A stretch of DNA of 64,000 nt, taken from positions 1 to 64,000 of the forward strand of contig JAMPHH010000008.1 of NCBI GenBank assembly GCA_023663505.1, in the 5' to 3' direction. Source of the DNA: Muribaculum sp. Lineage in GTDB: Bacteria > Bacillota > Clostridia > Lachnospirales > Lachnospiraceae. The notes beneath the pieces are model-generated. The model ran no database searches. It was not told the origin of the DNA and worked only from the letters and a program-made list of their open reading frames with translations. The position numbers were made by a program, and so were the translations under genes. Below, piece after piece: positions 42,513 through 50,373 of this stretch; the first letter of the stretch is position 1, and every line of letters starts with the position of its first letter.

Positions 42513-42695
42513 CTCTTTACCAACTCGTAAACCCGCTTCCTCCATAGCCAAATTCATTCTTTCAGCGATTTCTTTCGTGCTTTCTGTAGTTCCCCTGTAT
42601 TCAAGATTCCAGGTTATCGTACTGATACCCTCGATTTCTTTTGATAACAAGAAAGCCACCTTCATAGCACTTACAAATGCATCCATTTTAGTCAT
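42504..42695 (-). CDS. Small hypothetical protein
   Basis: 63 residues from 42695 (GAAAGGAG): MKVAFLLSKEIEGISTITWN then ESTKEIAERMNLAMEEAG. Alpha/beta. Unknown function. Confidence 0.6.
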   Translation of the reverse strand: MTKMDAFVSAMKVAFLLSKEIEGISTITWNLEYRGTTESTKEIAERMNLAMEEAGLRVGKEES

Positions 42696-42728
42696 GATTT
42701 TTCTCCTTTCAGAATTGTGTTTTCTGTT

Positions 42729-42756
42729 CATAAAAAGCTATGTATTTTCTGCGAAA
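42729..42756 (-). promoter_or_regulatory. 28-bp intergenic element, copy 14
   Basis: CATAAAAAG, TGT, CTGCGAAA at the family offsets; 33 bases before the 42695 start. Confidence 0.58.
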
Positions 42757-42762
42757 AAGAAA

Positions 42763-42780
42763 GAGCCCATGCTAGGACTC
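42763..42780 (-). terminator. Hairpin overlapping a stop codon
   Basis: Minus strand GAGTCCTAGCATGGGCTC then TTTCTTTTTCGC. The stop of the 44-residue gene (ending KKES) is in the loop. Confidence 0.6.
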
Positions 42781-42906
42781 CTTCTTCTTTCCAGTAAAGC
42801 ATTCTCTCATAAAGTCAATTTCTTCCTGCTCATAACCATCTTCCAGTAATTCTTCATCCGTAAAATCTGAAATATGATCTTCAAACCATCTTTTCATTGC
42901 ACTCAT
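42772..42906 (-). CDS. 44-residue acidic protein
   Basis: MSAMKRWFEDHISDFTDEEL then GYEQEEIDFMRECFTGKKKE. GAAAGGAG before 42906. Has its own element (copy 15) and terminator, so is a full expression unit despite its length. Confidence 0.6.
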   Translation of the reverse strand: MSAMKRWFEDHISDFTDEELLEDGYEQEEIDFMRECFTGKKKES

Positions 42907-42922
42907 AGTTTCACTCTCCTTT

Positions 42923-42950
42923 CATTAAAGGAGTTGTTTTTTCTGCGAAT
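42923..42950 (-). promoter_or_regulatory. 28-bp intergenic element, copy 15
   Basis: CATTAAAGG, TGT, CTGCGAAT at the family offsets; 16 bases before the 42906 start. Confidence 0.58.
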
Positions 42951-42951
42951 C

Positions 42952-43371
42952 CTATTCTCTTTCCTTACTCAGCAACCAAAAGAACCGTCTGTACAAGTCG
43001 TAATAAATATCCTTACAGCACGGAATATTGTACCTAACCCGCAATACGTCATAGGAGCATCCCTCTGTCACCCCATGCAAAATATAACTTGCCAGCTCTT
43101 CGTCCGTATCCTCTGCAACATCCTCTATCATCGCTATCCTTTCCGCAAGATACGCTTTCGTAACAGCGCATCTGGCAGTCGGGTCACTCACCACACCGAG
43201 TTTAGCAAGTATCGGATGGTCGTTCGGCCTCTTACTCAGCCCATCCAGCGTTCTATAGGCTTTCTTCCATGTAGGATACTGCAAACAAAAATGTTTCAGC
43301 TCGTAATAACGGTGACGGTCAATCCAGTATTTATTCTTCTCTGACAGCTCAGGTCTTATCGTCGTACTCAT
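42952..43371 (-). CDS. Conserved phage protein
   Basis: 139 residues from 43371 (GGAAAGGAG). KYWIDRHRYYELKHFCLQYP, DHPILAKLGVVSDPTARCAV, and a helical C-terminus. Recurs in gut phages; function unknown. Confidence 0.68.
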   Translation of the reverse strand: MSTTIRPELSEKNKYWIDRHRYYELKHFCLQYPTWKKAYRTLDGLSKRPNDHPILAKLGVVSDPTARCAVTKAYLAERIAMIEDVAEDTDEELASYILHGVTEGCSYDVLRVRYNIPCCKDIYYDLYRRFFWLLSKERE

Positions 43372-43625
43372 GCTTTTTCTCCTTTCCAAAGGTATCCGGT
43401 TTGTTCGTACAGCAATTTGGGTGAAATATAAAAGTTAATCCGTCCCAGCCTGCTGTTCATTTCTTCGATTTTGGTTACGAGTTGACCGTTCCTTGTGGCT
43501 TTTCCAATAGGCAGCCAGCCGGAAATAATGCCAGCCCGTACCCAGGAAGCGTCTTTACCGTATACCTTGGCGGCGACCGCAACCGGTACAGAACCAGTTT
43601 GAATGACTGGCGAAAGGAGAGGCAT
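43368..43625 (-). CDS. Excisionase-like DNA-binding protein
   Basis: 85 residues. VAVAAKVYGKDASWVRAGII then GWLPIGKATRN and INFYISPKLLYEQTGYLW: the winged-helix layout of excisionase/MerR-type DNA binders. Recurs at the first-gene position of related phages. The ATG at 43625 has no good ribosome site and lies within a 28-bp inverted repeat. Probably a directionality or early regulator. Confidence 0.7.
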   Translation of the reverse strand: MPLLSPVIQTGSVPVAVAAKVYGKDASWVRAGIISGWLPIGKATRNGQLVTKIEEMNSRLGRINFYISPKLLYEQTGYLWKGEKA

Positions 43626-43641
43626 ATTAAATCGGAAAGGA
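43614..43641. repeat. Left arm of a 28-bp inverted repeat
   Basis: AAGGAGAGGCATATTAAATC... pairs with the right arm at 43903-43930 with one mismatch. Contains the start of the excisionase-like gene and part of the ribosome site of the plus-strand gene. Confidence 0.85.
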
Positions 43642-43651
43642 GGTAAGCATT

Positions 43652-43858
43652 ATGGCTCGTTTGACAAACGAAGAAATCCGTAATATGTCGCTCAAAGAAG
43701 CTGATATTTATACAGACCTGCATCCTGCTGAAGCGTGGCGCTTTTCCAAGGCTCACGGTAAGTCAGCTACTAAGCTTGCAGCGAAAGCGATAAAACACGG
43801 ATTCAAAAGTGAGATACTATTTGCTGAACCGGCAAATGTAACAGTATCCGCTCAGTAA
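43652..43858 (+). CDS. Small plus-strand protein, the only one in the phage region
   Basis: 68 residues: LTNEEIRNMSLKEADIYTDL, PAEAWRFSKAHGKSATKLAA. GGAAAGGAGG before 43652. Helical, possibly DNA-related. Divergent from the excisionase-like gene with only 26 bases between and enclosed with its terminator by the inverted repeat. A similar layout recurs in related phages. Confidence 0.65.
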   Translation: MARLTNEEIRNMSLKEADIYTDLHPAEAWRFSKAHGKSATKLAAKAIKHGFKSEILFAEPANVTVSAQ

Positions 43859-43863
43859 TACTT

Positions 43864-43903
43864 AAACCGCTCTTGACTACCACCAATAGCCTTGAGCGGT
43901 TTT
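43864..43903 (+). terminator. Hairpin after the plus-strand gene
   Basis: AAACCGCTC ... GAGCGGTTT 9-bp stem followed by TTCC; stem positions 43864-43872 and 43894-43902. Confidence 0.6.
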
Positions 43904-43930
43904 CCTTTCCGATTTAATATGTCTCTCCTT
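43903..43930. repeat. Right arm of the 28-bp inverted repeat
   Basis: TCCTTTCCGATTTAATATG... inverted copy of 43614-43641 with one mismatch. After it only the start of a short frame (12 codons) remains, so it looks like a copied 5' end of the excisionase-like gene. Confidence 0.85.
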
Positions 43931-43958
43931 GTGTTATTTGGAGATTTGAAATATAATT

Positions 43959-44092
43959 AGAGCAGTTTCTAAAAGACTGGAGAGTAAGAGCGCATAGTAA
44001 GAATAGAAAAGTTGTCCCCACAGCTTACAGTTCTTGTTTTAAGCGCTCAGCATCAAAAAATAGCAACGCCCCAGCCTTTTAGAAATTGCTCT
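43959..44092. repeat. Nested hairpin element at the phage-chromosome boundary
   Basis: AGAGCAGTTTCTAAAAG (43959 on) pairs with CTTTTAGAAATTGCTCT (ending 44092), 20 of 22 bases; inside, GAGCGC pairs with GCGCTC. A second set just right has AATGTAGG with CCTACATT. No gene is present from 43931 to about 44225; this region holds only such hairpins and the GGCTTTAGAAGCC palindrome. Confidence 0.55.
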
Positions 44093-44225
44093 AAATGTAG
44101 GAATGGCGGTATAGGAGTGGTGCAGGAATAAAATAGGAATTACCTACATTTTCCTGCTTTTTACCACCCTTAACCACTTTGAAAACACCGTATTTATGCG
44201 GCTTTAGAAGCCGTTAGATGTGTAG

Positions 44226-44408
44226 CGAGATTTTATTATAGAAACTGGTATAAAGGTGAAGGATGCCTGTCATGTTGCCTGTGCAATTTTGGCAGAATGC
44301 GATTATCTTATTACCACGGATGACAGATTACTAAAATATCACTCTGAACAGATACAGTTGGTTTCTCCTTGTGAGTTTATAAGAAAAATGGAGGCAGATG
44401 GATTATGA
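44226..44408 (+). pseudogene. C-terminal remnant of a PIN-domain (VapC-like) toxin gene
   Basis: In frame: GIKVKDACHVACAILAECDY, LITTDDRLL, then SPCEFIRKMEADGL and stop. The D-A-x-H-x-A-x-A and T-x-D-D parts are PIN-domain motifs, but the N-terminal half with the first acidic residue is missing. The element to its left probably cut the gene. Confidence 0.65.
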
Positions 44409-44632
44409 CAAATACAGCAGAGTTAATGGAACAGGGAATTGCCTGTCTTATTGAGAAGCTTGGTGTACTTGATACGGAGTATTTTATTTCAATACTCAAA
44501 AGGGATGATTTTGATTATACTGTGTGGCAAAGAGAGTATTATGACAGAATGGGAACGGATGAATTTATGGAGAAAGCATCTGCTTATGCTGACAGCCACC
44601 CATATAAAGGCAATGCTAAAATTATTCTTTAA
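44405..44632 (+). CDS. Small protein partnered with the PIN gene
   Basis: 75 residues; ATG overlaps the PIN stop (ATGA). TNTAELMEQGIACLIEKLGV, FDYTVWQREYYDRM. Looks like a partner or hitchhiker of a PIN-type toxin; antitoxin identity unproven. Confidence 0.55.
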   Translation: MTNTAELMEQGIACLIEKLGVLDTEYFISILKRDDFDYTVWQREYYDRMGTDEFMEKASAYADSHPYKGNAKIIL

Positions 44633-44693
44633 AAATTATTTTGGAAGGTTCTATTGACTTTTCTCTTTGTACATGTCAGTATAGAGATACGAA

Positions 44694-44783
44694 GAAAGTT
44701 TACCACTGACCGATATGTGGTATATAAATGGTCGGGTCGAAAGTTTACCGCTGACCAATATGCGGTATATAAGTGGTTGGATT
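44694..44783. repeat. 45-bp tandem repeat, two copies
   Basis: GAAAGTTTACCRCTGACC... repeated at 44694 and 44739 with about 37 of 45 identical; each holds an ACCRC ... RYGGT inner palindrome and a GGTATATAA. A third copy starts (GAAAGTATGG). 44633-44888 is otherwise without genes. Confidence 0.6.
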
Positions 44784-44888
44784 GAAAGTATGGTCTTTCG
44801 CCGCAGGGCGAGGGACTTTTTACATAGTGAGAGCGTGGCAAATGAAGAAAACAGGATTTTATATTATCGCGAATAAATTTTTTGAGGA

Positions 44889-45036
44889 TAAAAAATGCAT
44901 CAGAAATTTCCGAGAGTGCCATGTATCGTCTTTCCATATACAGAGATATTGAACTGTCAGAACAGCAAATTGAAAGCGGACAGGTCAAAGATGCCGGAAC
45001 AGCTTTGGAGGACATGAGGGCAAAATATGGTTTTTG
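44889..45036 (+). pseudogene. Remnant of a small antitoxin-like gene
   Basis: ASEISESAMYRLSIYRDIEL, SEQQIESGQVKDAGTALEDM then a stop inside the next gene. This tail resembles C-terminal parts of RelB/Phd-type antitoxins; no proper start is present. Low confidence. Confidence 0.35.
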
Positions 45037-45509
45037 AAAAGGCAGTATATGAAGATATCGACCGGTTATGCGAATTGAGAATTGCATACTTAATAGAAGA
45101 TACAGGTGATTTGAATGAGAAGGATCTGGCAGTAATCAAAAGAGACTTGCCGGATTATTTTGAACGAAATCTTAATAAAAATATTTTTTGCTATGTAGCG
45201 CGGAAAGAAAAAGAGATAGCTGCCTGTGCATTTTTGCTTGTGGTGGAAAAGCCAATGAGTCCTGCGTTCATTACCGGAAAGACCGGTACGGTATTAAATG
45301 TGTATACTAAACCGCAGAATCGGCATAATGGCTATGCACGAAAACTGATGAATATAATGCTGTCAGACGCGATTAACATGAGTTTAAGCAGCATTGAGCT
45401 CAAGGCAACAGACGCCGGATACTCTTTATATAAAACTCTTGGTTTTAAGGACGAAATCACAAAATATCATTTAATGAAATGGACGAATACTCAGTCACTG
45501 CTTTCCTGA
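45027..45509 (+). CDS. GNAT-family acetyltransferase
   Basis: 160 residues. Acetyl-CoA binding region RHNGYARKLMNIML (Q/R-x-x-G-x-A) and downstream ATDAGYSLYKTLGFKDE typical of GNATs. Substrate unknown. Converges with the ABC permease gene on the opposite strand and overlaps its 3' end by 53 bases. Confidence 0.85.
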   Translation: MVFEKAVYEDIDRLCELRIAYLIEDTGDLNEKDLAVIKRDLPDYFERNLNKNIFCYVARKEKEIAACAFLLVVEKPMSPAFITGKTGTVLNVYTKPQNRHNGYARKLMNIMLSDAINMSLSSIELKATDAGYSLYKTLGFKDEITKYHLMKWTNTQSLLS

Positions 45510-47718
45510 ACAGTATCCATGTGCTGATAAAATAGCATATCAGTAATAAGACGAGGATACAAACCACAACCCCCACTTGTGTCAACAAGGCTCCTACCCC
45601 TATATAGGCTGAAATTTCCGCCGATATTGTTTCAAAGAAGTATGCAATGACGATGCTTGACACGAACGCCGCAACAGTGATAGGCAAACCAAACCATACA
45701 GCCAATTGCTTCAAAATCAGATGTTCTGTCTCATGCTTATCTACACCGAGCTTGTGAAGTACACCAAATCGGTATTTATAATGGGCGGCGTCTAAAAGCT
45801 GCTGCAAGGAAAGAACGGTAAGACATATAACCATCAGGACAACCGCACTATAATCAAAGGTCGCCTGTAAAATAAAGCTTTCGGCGATTGAACTGTTGAT
45901 TTGCCGTGTACTCGTTCTGATGTAGTATTGAACTCCGTTTCCGTTGTCCGGCGTTTCGGGATATCCTTGGGCAAAAGCGTTTTCAAGCGAAATTGCTTCA
46001 TTATACGGAATTGCCGTCTCTGTTTTTACATATCGGTTTCGCATAACTGAAAGGAGATCACTGCAAATGCTGTCAGGGAAAACGTATATGACATCAGTAT
46101 AGGAGTTATAAACCGTTTGACCTATCGCCTCTAAGTGATAAGCATTTTCCGCAAGGCTTAGAGTCCCCATATCTGTTGAAATAACACTGTGATTGCGCAA
46201 AAATTCCGTCCTTTCCTCCTCGGCTGCCACTGTCTGCCAGTGCGTTGTAAACTCTCCCTCATTTAATGAAATCTGCCCATATCCAAGCATTTCCCGCAGG
46301 GTATTATAGTCAGAAAGCGACATTGCCACAATGGGAAAGTCTAATTTGATCCGTTTATGAAAATCCTCTCGATCAGGCAGGTACAAGTTGAAGGTGCAGT
46401 CATAAGCCACTGCAATATTATTTTCATCAAGGAAAGAGGTGACAAGCTCGTAATCGTCCTTTGGCAAGTCCTCTATATCGTACACATCATTATAACGCGT
46501 GCTGATTTGAACATCATACATGGAGCGTATCTTTAAATACCCCGAAGCCCACCCTGTCAATGCCGGAGCCGCCACAAACAGAAATACAGCTAATACTAAC
46601 GTCAGGCAAATCAGCGTCATTGTTTTAGAGGTGGTATTCAGCTTGGAAATGATCTGTCCGAAGCAAAAAAGATTAGTTCCCCGATATTTGCATTTGGGTG
46701 ATTTTTCCTTCCACTCGGACAGCAAATTACTTGCCAGATAAATGACAGAGCAAATCCAAAAGCTCACATAAACAAGCAAGAACAATAAATAGCTGTTGAG
46801 CGTACCCGCTCCGCCTGCAAGCATATATTTTCTCTGAATGACAGGAACACTTGCCGCAAAGCCGATATTTATAAGAGAAAATACGGAGGCAGCAAGGACA
46901 TATCGGTTAAAGCTCCATTTCTTATGTGCAACACACCATACAACACTTAAGATAAAAGCTGCTGCAGGGGCAATGATATCTCCCCAAAACATGATATGCA
47001 CGGGGATAGGGAAACGAGGGTCAGAATAAAAGTACATTTTCGATATGCCCGTAGCTGTCGCAGGTATGAGGAAAATAGTATATAAAATTGAGATTACGGG
47101 CATATAGCGGCTCTTTTGGATATGCGGGTCGTTCTGCCTATCTGCATACAGCATGTCGATGATCTTTATTCTCCGTATTGTGCGGACATTCAGCAGCCCC
47201 ACAGCCCAAAGGCTCAATGAGAAGAAGCATATTGTCAGAATAACCGTATCAGGAAAAAGCGTCCAAGATAATTTGTAATCCTGCCCATAAGCAGATAACA
47301 GCATAGCCGTTATAAACTGCGAGCAGAACATACCCAAAAAGATGCCGACAATGATTGATACCGCTCCCATTAAAAGGGTTTCCGTGAAGAATATCCACGC
47401 AACAACTCTTTGTTCCATTCCCATGACAGATTGAATGGCAAGCTCCTTTTGCTTCCTGCGCAGCATATAATTGTTCACATAGCGTATGAGAAACAATAAC
47501 AACAGGGTTACTGCACAAATCGCCAGCTTTAACCCGTCGTTTACCAAAGTAAACTCATACTCTGTCCCGATATCAGGGTTATAATATTTGCTTGTAATGG
47601 ACAGGAAAGCATAGAAAAGCATGACGCAGATTGTCATGGTGACAACATATACCAAATAATCCTTTGCCGAACGCTTTACATTTCTGAAAATCAATTTAGC
47701 ATACATCTGCCTGTCCAC
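45457..47718 (-). CDS. FtsX-family ABC permease, BceB type
   Basis: 753 residues, ten predicted spans with a large external domain between spans 7 and 8 (about residues 380-610), as in BceB peptide-antibiotic detoxification permeases. Starts FRNVKRSAKDYLVYVVTMTI. Overlaps the ATPase gene by 23 bases. With the ATPase, histidine kinase and response regulator it forms a full Bce-like module that senses and resists cell-wall-active peptides. Confidence 0.9.
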   Translation of the reverse strand: MDRQMYAKLIFRNVKRSAKDYLVYVVTMTICVMLFYAFLSITSKYYNPDIGTEYEFTLVNDGLKLAICAVTLLLLFLIRYVNNYMLRRKQKELAIQSVMGMEQRVVAWIFFTETLLMGAVSIIVGIFLGMFCSQFITAMLLSAYGQDYKLSWTLFPDTVILTICFFSLSLWAVGLLNVRTIRRIKIIDMLYADRQNDPHIQKSRYMPVISILYTIFLIPATATGISKMYFYSDPRFPIPVHIMFWGDIIAPAAAFILSVVWCVAHKKWSFNRYVLAASVFSLINIGFAASVPVIQRKYMLAGGAGTLNSYLLFLLVYVSFWICSVIYLASNLLSEWKEKSPKCKYRGTNLFCFGQIISKLNTTSKTMTLICLTLVLAVFLFVAAPALTGWASGYLKIRSMYDVQISTRYNDVYDIEDLPKDDYELVTSFLDENNIAVAYDCTFNLYLPDREDFHKRIKLDFPIVAMSLSDYNTLREMLGYGQISLNEGEFTTHWQTVAAEEERTEFLRNHSVISTDMGTLSLAENAYHLEAIGQTVYNSYTDVIYVFPDSICSDLLSVMRNRYVKTETAIPYNEAISLENAFAQGYPETPDNGNGVQYYIRTSTRQINSSIAESFILQATFDYSAVVLMVICLTVLSLQQLLDAAHYKYRFGVLHKLGVDKHETEHLILKQLAVWFGLPITVAAFVSSIVIAYFFETISAEISAYIGVGALLTQVGVVVCILVLLLICYFISTWILFRKAVTEYSSISLNDIL

Positions 47719-48463
47719 CCCCTGTCATAGTGAGGACATTGAGGATCTTATCAAAAAATGCTTTACGGGTATTGTCACCCTTTAACATTTCCGTGAAAAT
47801 CCGCCCGTCCTTTAAGAACAATATCCTATTGGCATAGCTTGCGGTAAATGCATCATGTGTTACCATAAGGATAGTTGCGCCGAGCTGTTCATTTATGCTT
47901 TGTATTGTCGATAACAGCATTTGTGATGAATGACTGTCCAATGCTCCGGTTGGCTCATCTGCCAAGATCAGCTTTGGATTATTTATAATTGCCCTTGCAC
48001 AAGCGCAGCGCTGCTTTTGACCGCCTGACACCTGATAAGGGTATTTGTTCAAAATATCCGCTATGGATAGAGTATTGGCAATTTTCTCCACGCGGATATC
48101 TATTTCTGCGGCGGGTACTTTATTGATCGTAAGAGCAAGCGCAATATTTTCGGAAATGGTCAACGTATCCAATAAATTGAAGTCCTGAAAAATAAAACCT
48201 AAATTTACGCGCCGAAAACGCGCAAGCTCCTTTTCCCTTATCTCGGTAACATCTGTTCCGTCCAAGTAGATATGTCCCGCGCTTGCCGTATCAATAGTAG
48301 AAATACAGTTAAGCAGAGTTGTCTTGCCGGAGCCGGAGGCTCCCATAATACCGATAAACTCGCCTTTTCCTACCGAAAAGCTGATATCGTCTATGGCTTT
48401 TGTAATGCCTCCCTCATTGCCATAATATTTTTGGATATGCTCTAATCTCAAAATTTCATTCAT
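47696..48463 (-). CDS. ABC transporter ATPase, BceA type
   Basis: 255 residues from 48463. Walker A GASGSGKTT, signature SGGQKQR, Walker B LILADEPTGALD, H-loop VTHD. Family size normal. The long frame to 48643 has no start support. A candidate operator lies upstream at 48521. Confidence 0.93.
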   Translation of the reverse strand: MNEILRLEHIQKYYGNEGGITKAIDDISFSVGKGEFIGIMGASGSGKTTLLNCISTIDTASAGHIYLDGTDVTEIREKELARFRRVNLGFIFQDFNLLDTLTISENIALALTINKVPAAEIDIRVEKIANTLSIADILNKYPYQVSGGQKQRCACARAIINNPKLILADEPTGALDSHSSQMLLSTIQSINEQLGATILMVTHDAFTASYANRILFLKDGRIFTEMLKGDNTRKAFFDKILNVLTMTGGGQADVC

Positions 48464-48520
48464 AACGTCTGCCTCCAAGAACATTGTAGCTGACAGCAGG
48501 ATATCTTTGTATCGGTTTTC

Positions 48521-48547
48521 CTTACAAAATTCTAACAAAAATGTAAG
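48521..48547 (-). promoter_or_regulatory. Possible operator of the ABC genes
   Basis: Inverted CTTACA ... TGTAAG arms around an AT-rich centre, 60 bases before the ATPase start. Bce-type regulators often bind such inverted repeats upstream of their transporter genes. Confidence 0.35.
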
Positions 48548-48560
48548 AAGTGCAGCAGCT

Positions 48561-49574
48561 CTAGCCCTGCACCTGATGTATAAAGTGGTTGATATGGAAA
48601 GACAAGCCGATCGTCGTACCGCCTGTGTCGGAAGCAATATCAAGCCCTATTCCTAATTTATCACACAGACGTTTGCAGAGATAAAGACCGATTCCCGTGG
48701 CGTTTTGTCTGAGCCTGCCGTTTTCACCTGTAAAGCCCTTTTCAAAAACACGGGGCAGATCATTTGCAGAAATTCCGATACCGTTATCCTTTACATACAA
48801 ATAAATCAGGTCATTCTGCCGCTTAGCGTAAATGTATATTTGGGGCTGTTCTGTACGGTATTTAACTGCGTTTATAATAAGCTGATCAAGGATAAACCTA
48901 ACCCATTTTTCGTCAGAGAATATCGTATAGTCGAATTCTGAAATATTTATGGCAACATCATTTTGCGTAAGCAAATACTTATTGTCCGCAATGGCGTTAT
49001 GCACAATATCAAGTAAACGTATTTCGCGGATTGAATAGTCCTTTTCGGTATGTTCGCTTCGGGCGTAGTAAAGAGCCTGCTCCGTAAAGCAGGTAGTCTT
49101 TTCTAACTCTACCAACAATTCCCTTGTAAAAGGATATTGATTATTCTCACACAACAATTTCATGGCAGTAATCGGTGTTTTGATCTCATGTATCCATTGC
49201 TCAATATATTCTTTATAATCGGCGCGTTCACGTTGGACGGCTTCAATATGCTCCAGCATGGATTTTTCGGCTGCCTTCAGCAGGAAATAAAACACCTGAT
49301 CGTCCGCGCGCGCAGGCGTTTGCATCAGCTCAGGAATCAGGTATTGTTCTCTTAGCTGTCTTTGAAGCTGAAGCAGCTTATCCATTTCTTTTTTCCGCTT
49401 TTGATAAGCATATATCATAGCAATAGAGCAGATCAATACCCATGCAAAAAGAATTAAAAGTATACTGTCCAAGCTATTGCCGACGGCTGAGAGAAAGAGG
49501 GAAAGCGTCAGGGCACACAACAATTGAAGGATCAAAAAAGGAAGCTTGCTCTGCCAATATAGTTTTCCGTTCAT
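48561..49574 (-). CDS. Bce-type sensor histidine kinase
   Basis: 337 residues. Two closely spaced N-terminal spans, HEIKTPITAMKLL phospho-acceptor (His near residue 138) and an HATPase region with DNGIGI and GTTIGL. The short external loop is typical of intramembrane-sensing kinases paired with Bce transporters. Overlaps the regulator gene by 4 bases. Confidence 0.9.
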   Translation of the reverse strand: MNGKLYWQSKLPFLILQLLCALTLSLFLSAVGNSLDSILLILFAWVLICSIAMIYAYQKRKKEMDKLLQLQRQLREQYLIPELMQTPARADDQVFYFLLKAAEKSMLEHIEAVQRERADYKEYIEQWIHEIKTPITAMKLLCENNQYPFTRELLVELEKTTCFTEQALYYARSEHTEKDYSIREIRLLDIVHNAIADNKYLLTQNDVAINISEFDYTIFSDEKWVRFILDQLIINAVKYRTEQPQIYIYAKRQNDLIYLYVKDNGIGISANDLPRVFEKGFTGENGRLRQNATGIGLYLCKRLCDKLGIGLDIASDTGGTTIGLSFHINHFIHQVQG

Positions 49575-50242
49575 AGCATATATCCCTGCCTGTGTTTTGT
49601 TTTGATGAAATCATTTAGTCCGATTGACGTTAATTTGTCGCGGATACGGTTAATGTTCACGCTTAAAGCATTATCGTCAACATAGAGCTGATTATCCCAT
49701 AAGTAATCTATAATATCGCTTCTTGGGCATATCCTTCCGGCATTGTTAAAAAGAAAGCAGAGGATTTTTAGCTCATTCTTGGTAAGCTCTGCCTTTGCCC
49801 CCTTATATTCTATCGAGCTGCTCTCCAAATGCAAAACAGCCCCCTGCCATTCATGATCCGTATGTTGTTGAACCTCATATACACGCTTTAACAGGGAGGC
49901 AATCTTCGCAAGCAGAATAGCGGTATTATACGGCTTTGTAATAAAGGCGTCTCCGCCCAGCATGATGCTGTTTAGTTCGTCCATGTCAGTATCACAGCTC
50001 GTCACAAAGATAATCGGGACATTAGAAAAGCCCCGAATCTCCGAACAAAGCGAAAAGCCGCTGATATTGGGCAGCTTTATATCTAAAAGAATCAAGTGCG
50101 GCTTATATGCTTTAATATCTGAAATTGGATTGGCAAAATCAGATATGGCGCACGCATCATATCCATTGCCCAGCAGCAGTTTTTTTAATTCTGTCTGTAT
50201 CACAGCATCGTCTTCAATGATCATGATCTTATTTGCAATCAA
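49571..50242 (-). CDS. OmpR-family response regulator, Bce type
   Basis: 223 residues. Receiver domain with MIIEDDAVI and LILLDIKLP (phospho-Asp), FVTS and FITKPY; C-terminal winged helix with ELTKNELKIL. Start is TTG at 50242 with AGGAGG upstream. Pairs with the kinase gene. Confidence 0.92.
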   Translation of the reverse strand: MIANKIMIIEDDAVIQTELKKLLLGNGYDACAISDFANPISDIKAYKPHLILLDIKLPNISGFSLCSEIRGFSNVPIIFVTSCDTDMDELNSIMLGGDAFITKPYNTAILLAKIASLLKRVYEVQQHTDHEWQGAVLHLESSSIEYKGAKAELTKNELKILCFLFNNAGRICPRSDIIDYLWDNQLYVDDNALSVNINRIRDKLTSIGLNDFIKTKHRQGYML

Positions 50243-50373
50243 GCTGTATCCTCCTGTCAATGGATTTTATGTGCTTTCCTGATATGTCATCAGTATGATT
50301 ATACCCGTATAGTCGGATAATAACAAGTCAGAAGTCGATCTCGTGCAGGCACCAATACAAAGTCAATGACTCA

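Noticed and set aside
34800..43400. Repeated hairpins and 28-bp elements as a CRISPR array
   Set aside because: Copies are separated by genes, not uniform spacers, and there are no cas genes.
1..43950. Integrase or serine recombinase
   Set aside because: None of the genes shows a recombinase signature; it may lie beyond the left edge or be absent.
12300..43960. AATATAA as a simple set of antisense -10 boxes (TATAAT)
   Set aside because: Only about half are followed by T, and matching -35 boxes were not seen; kept open but not preferred.
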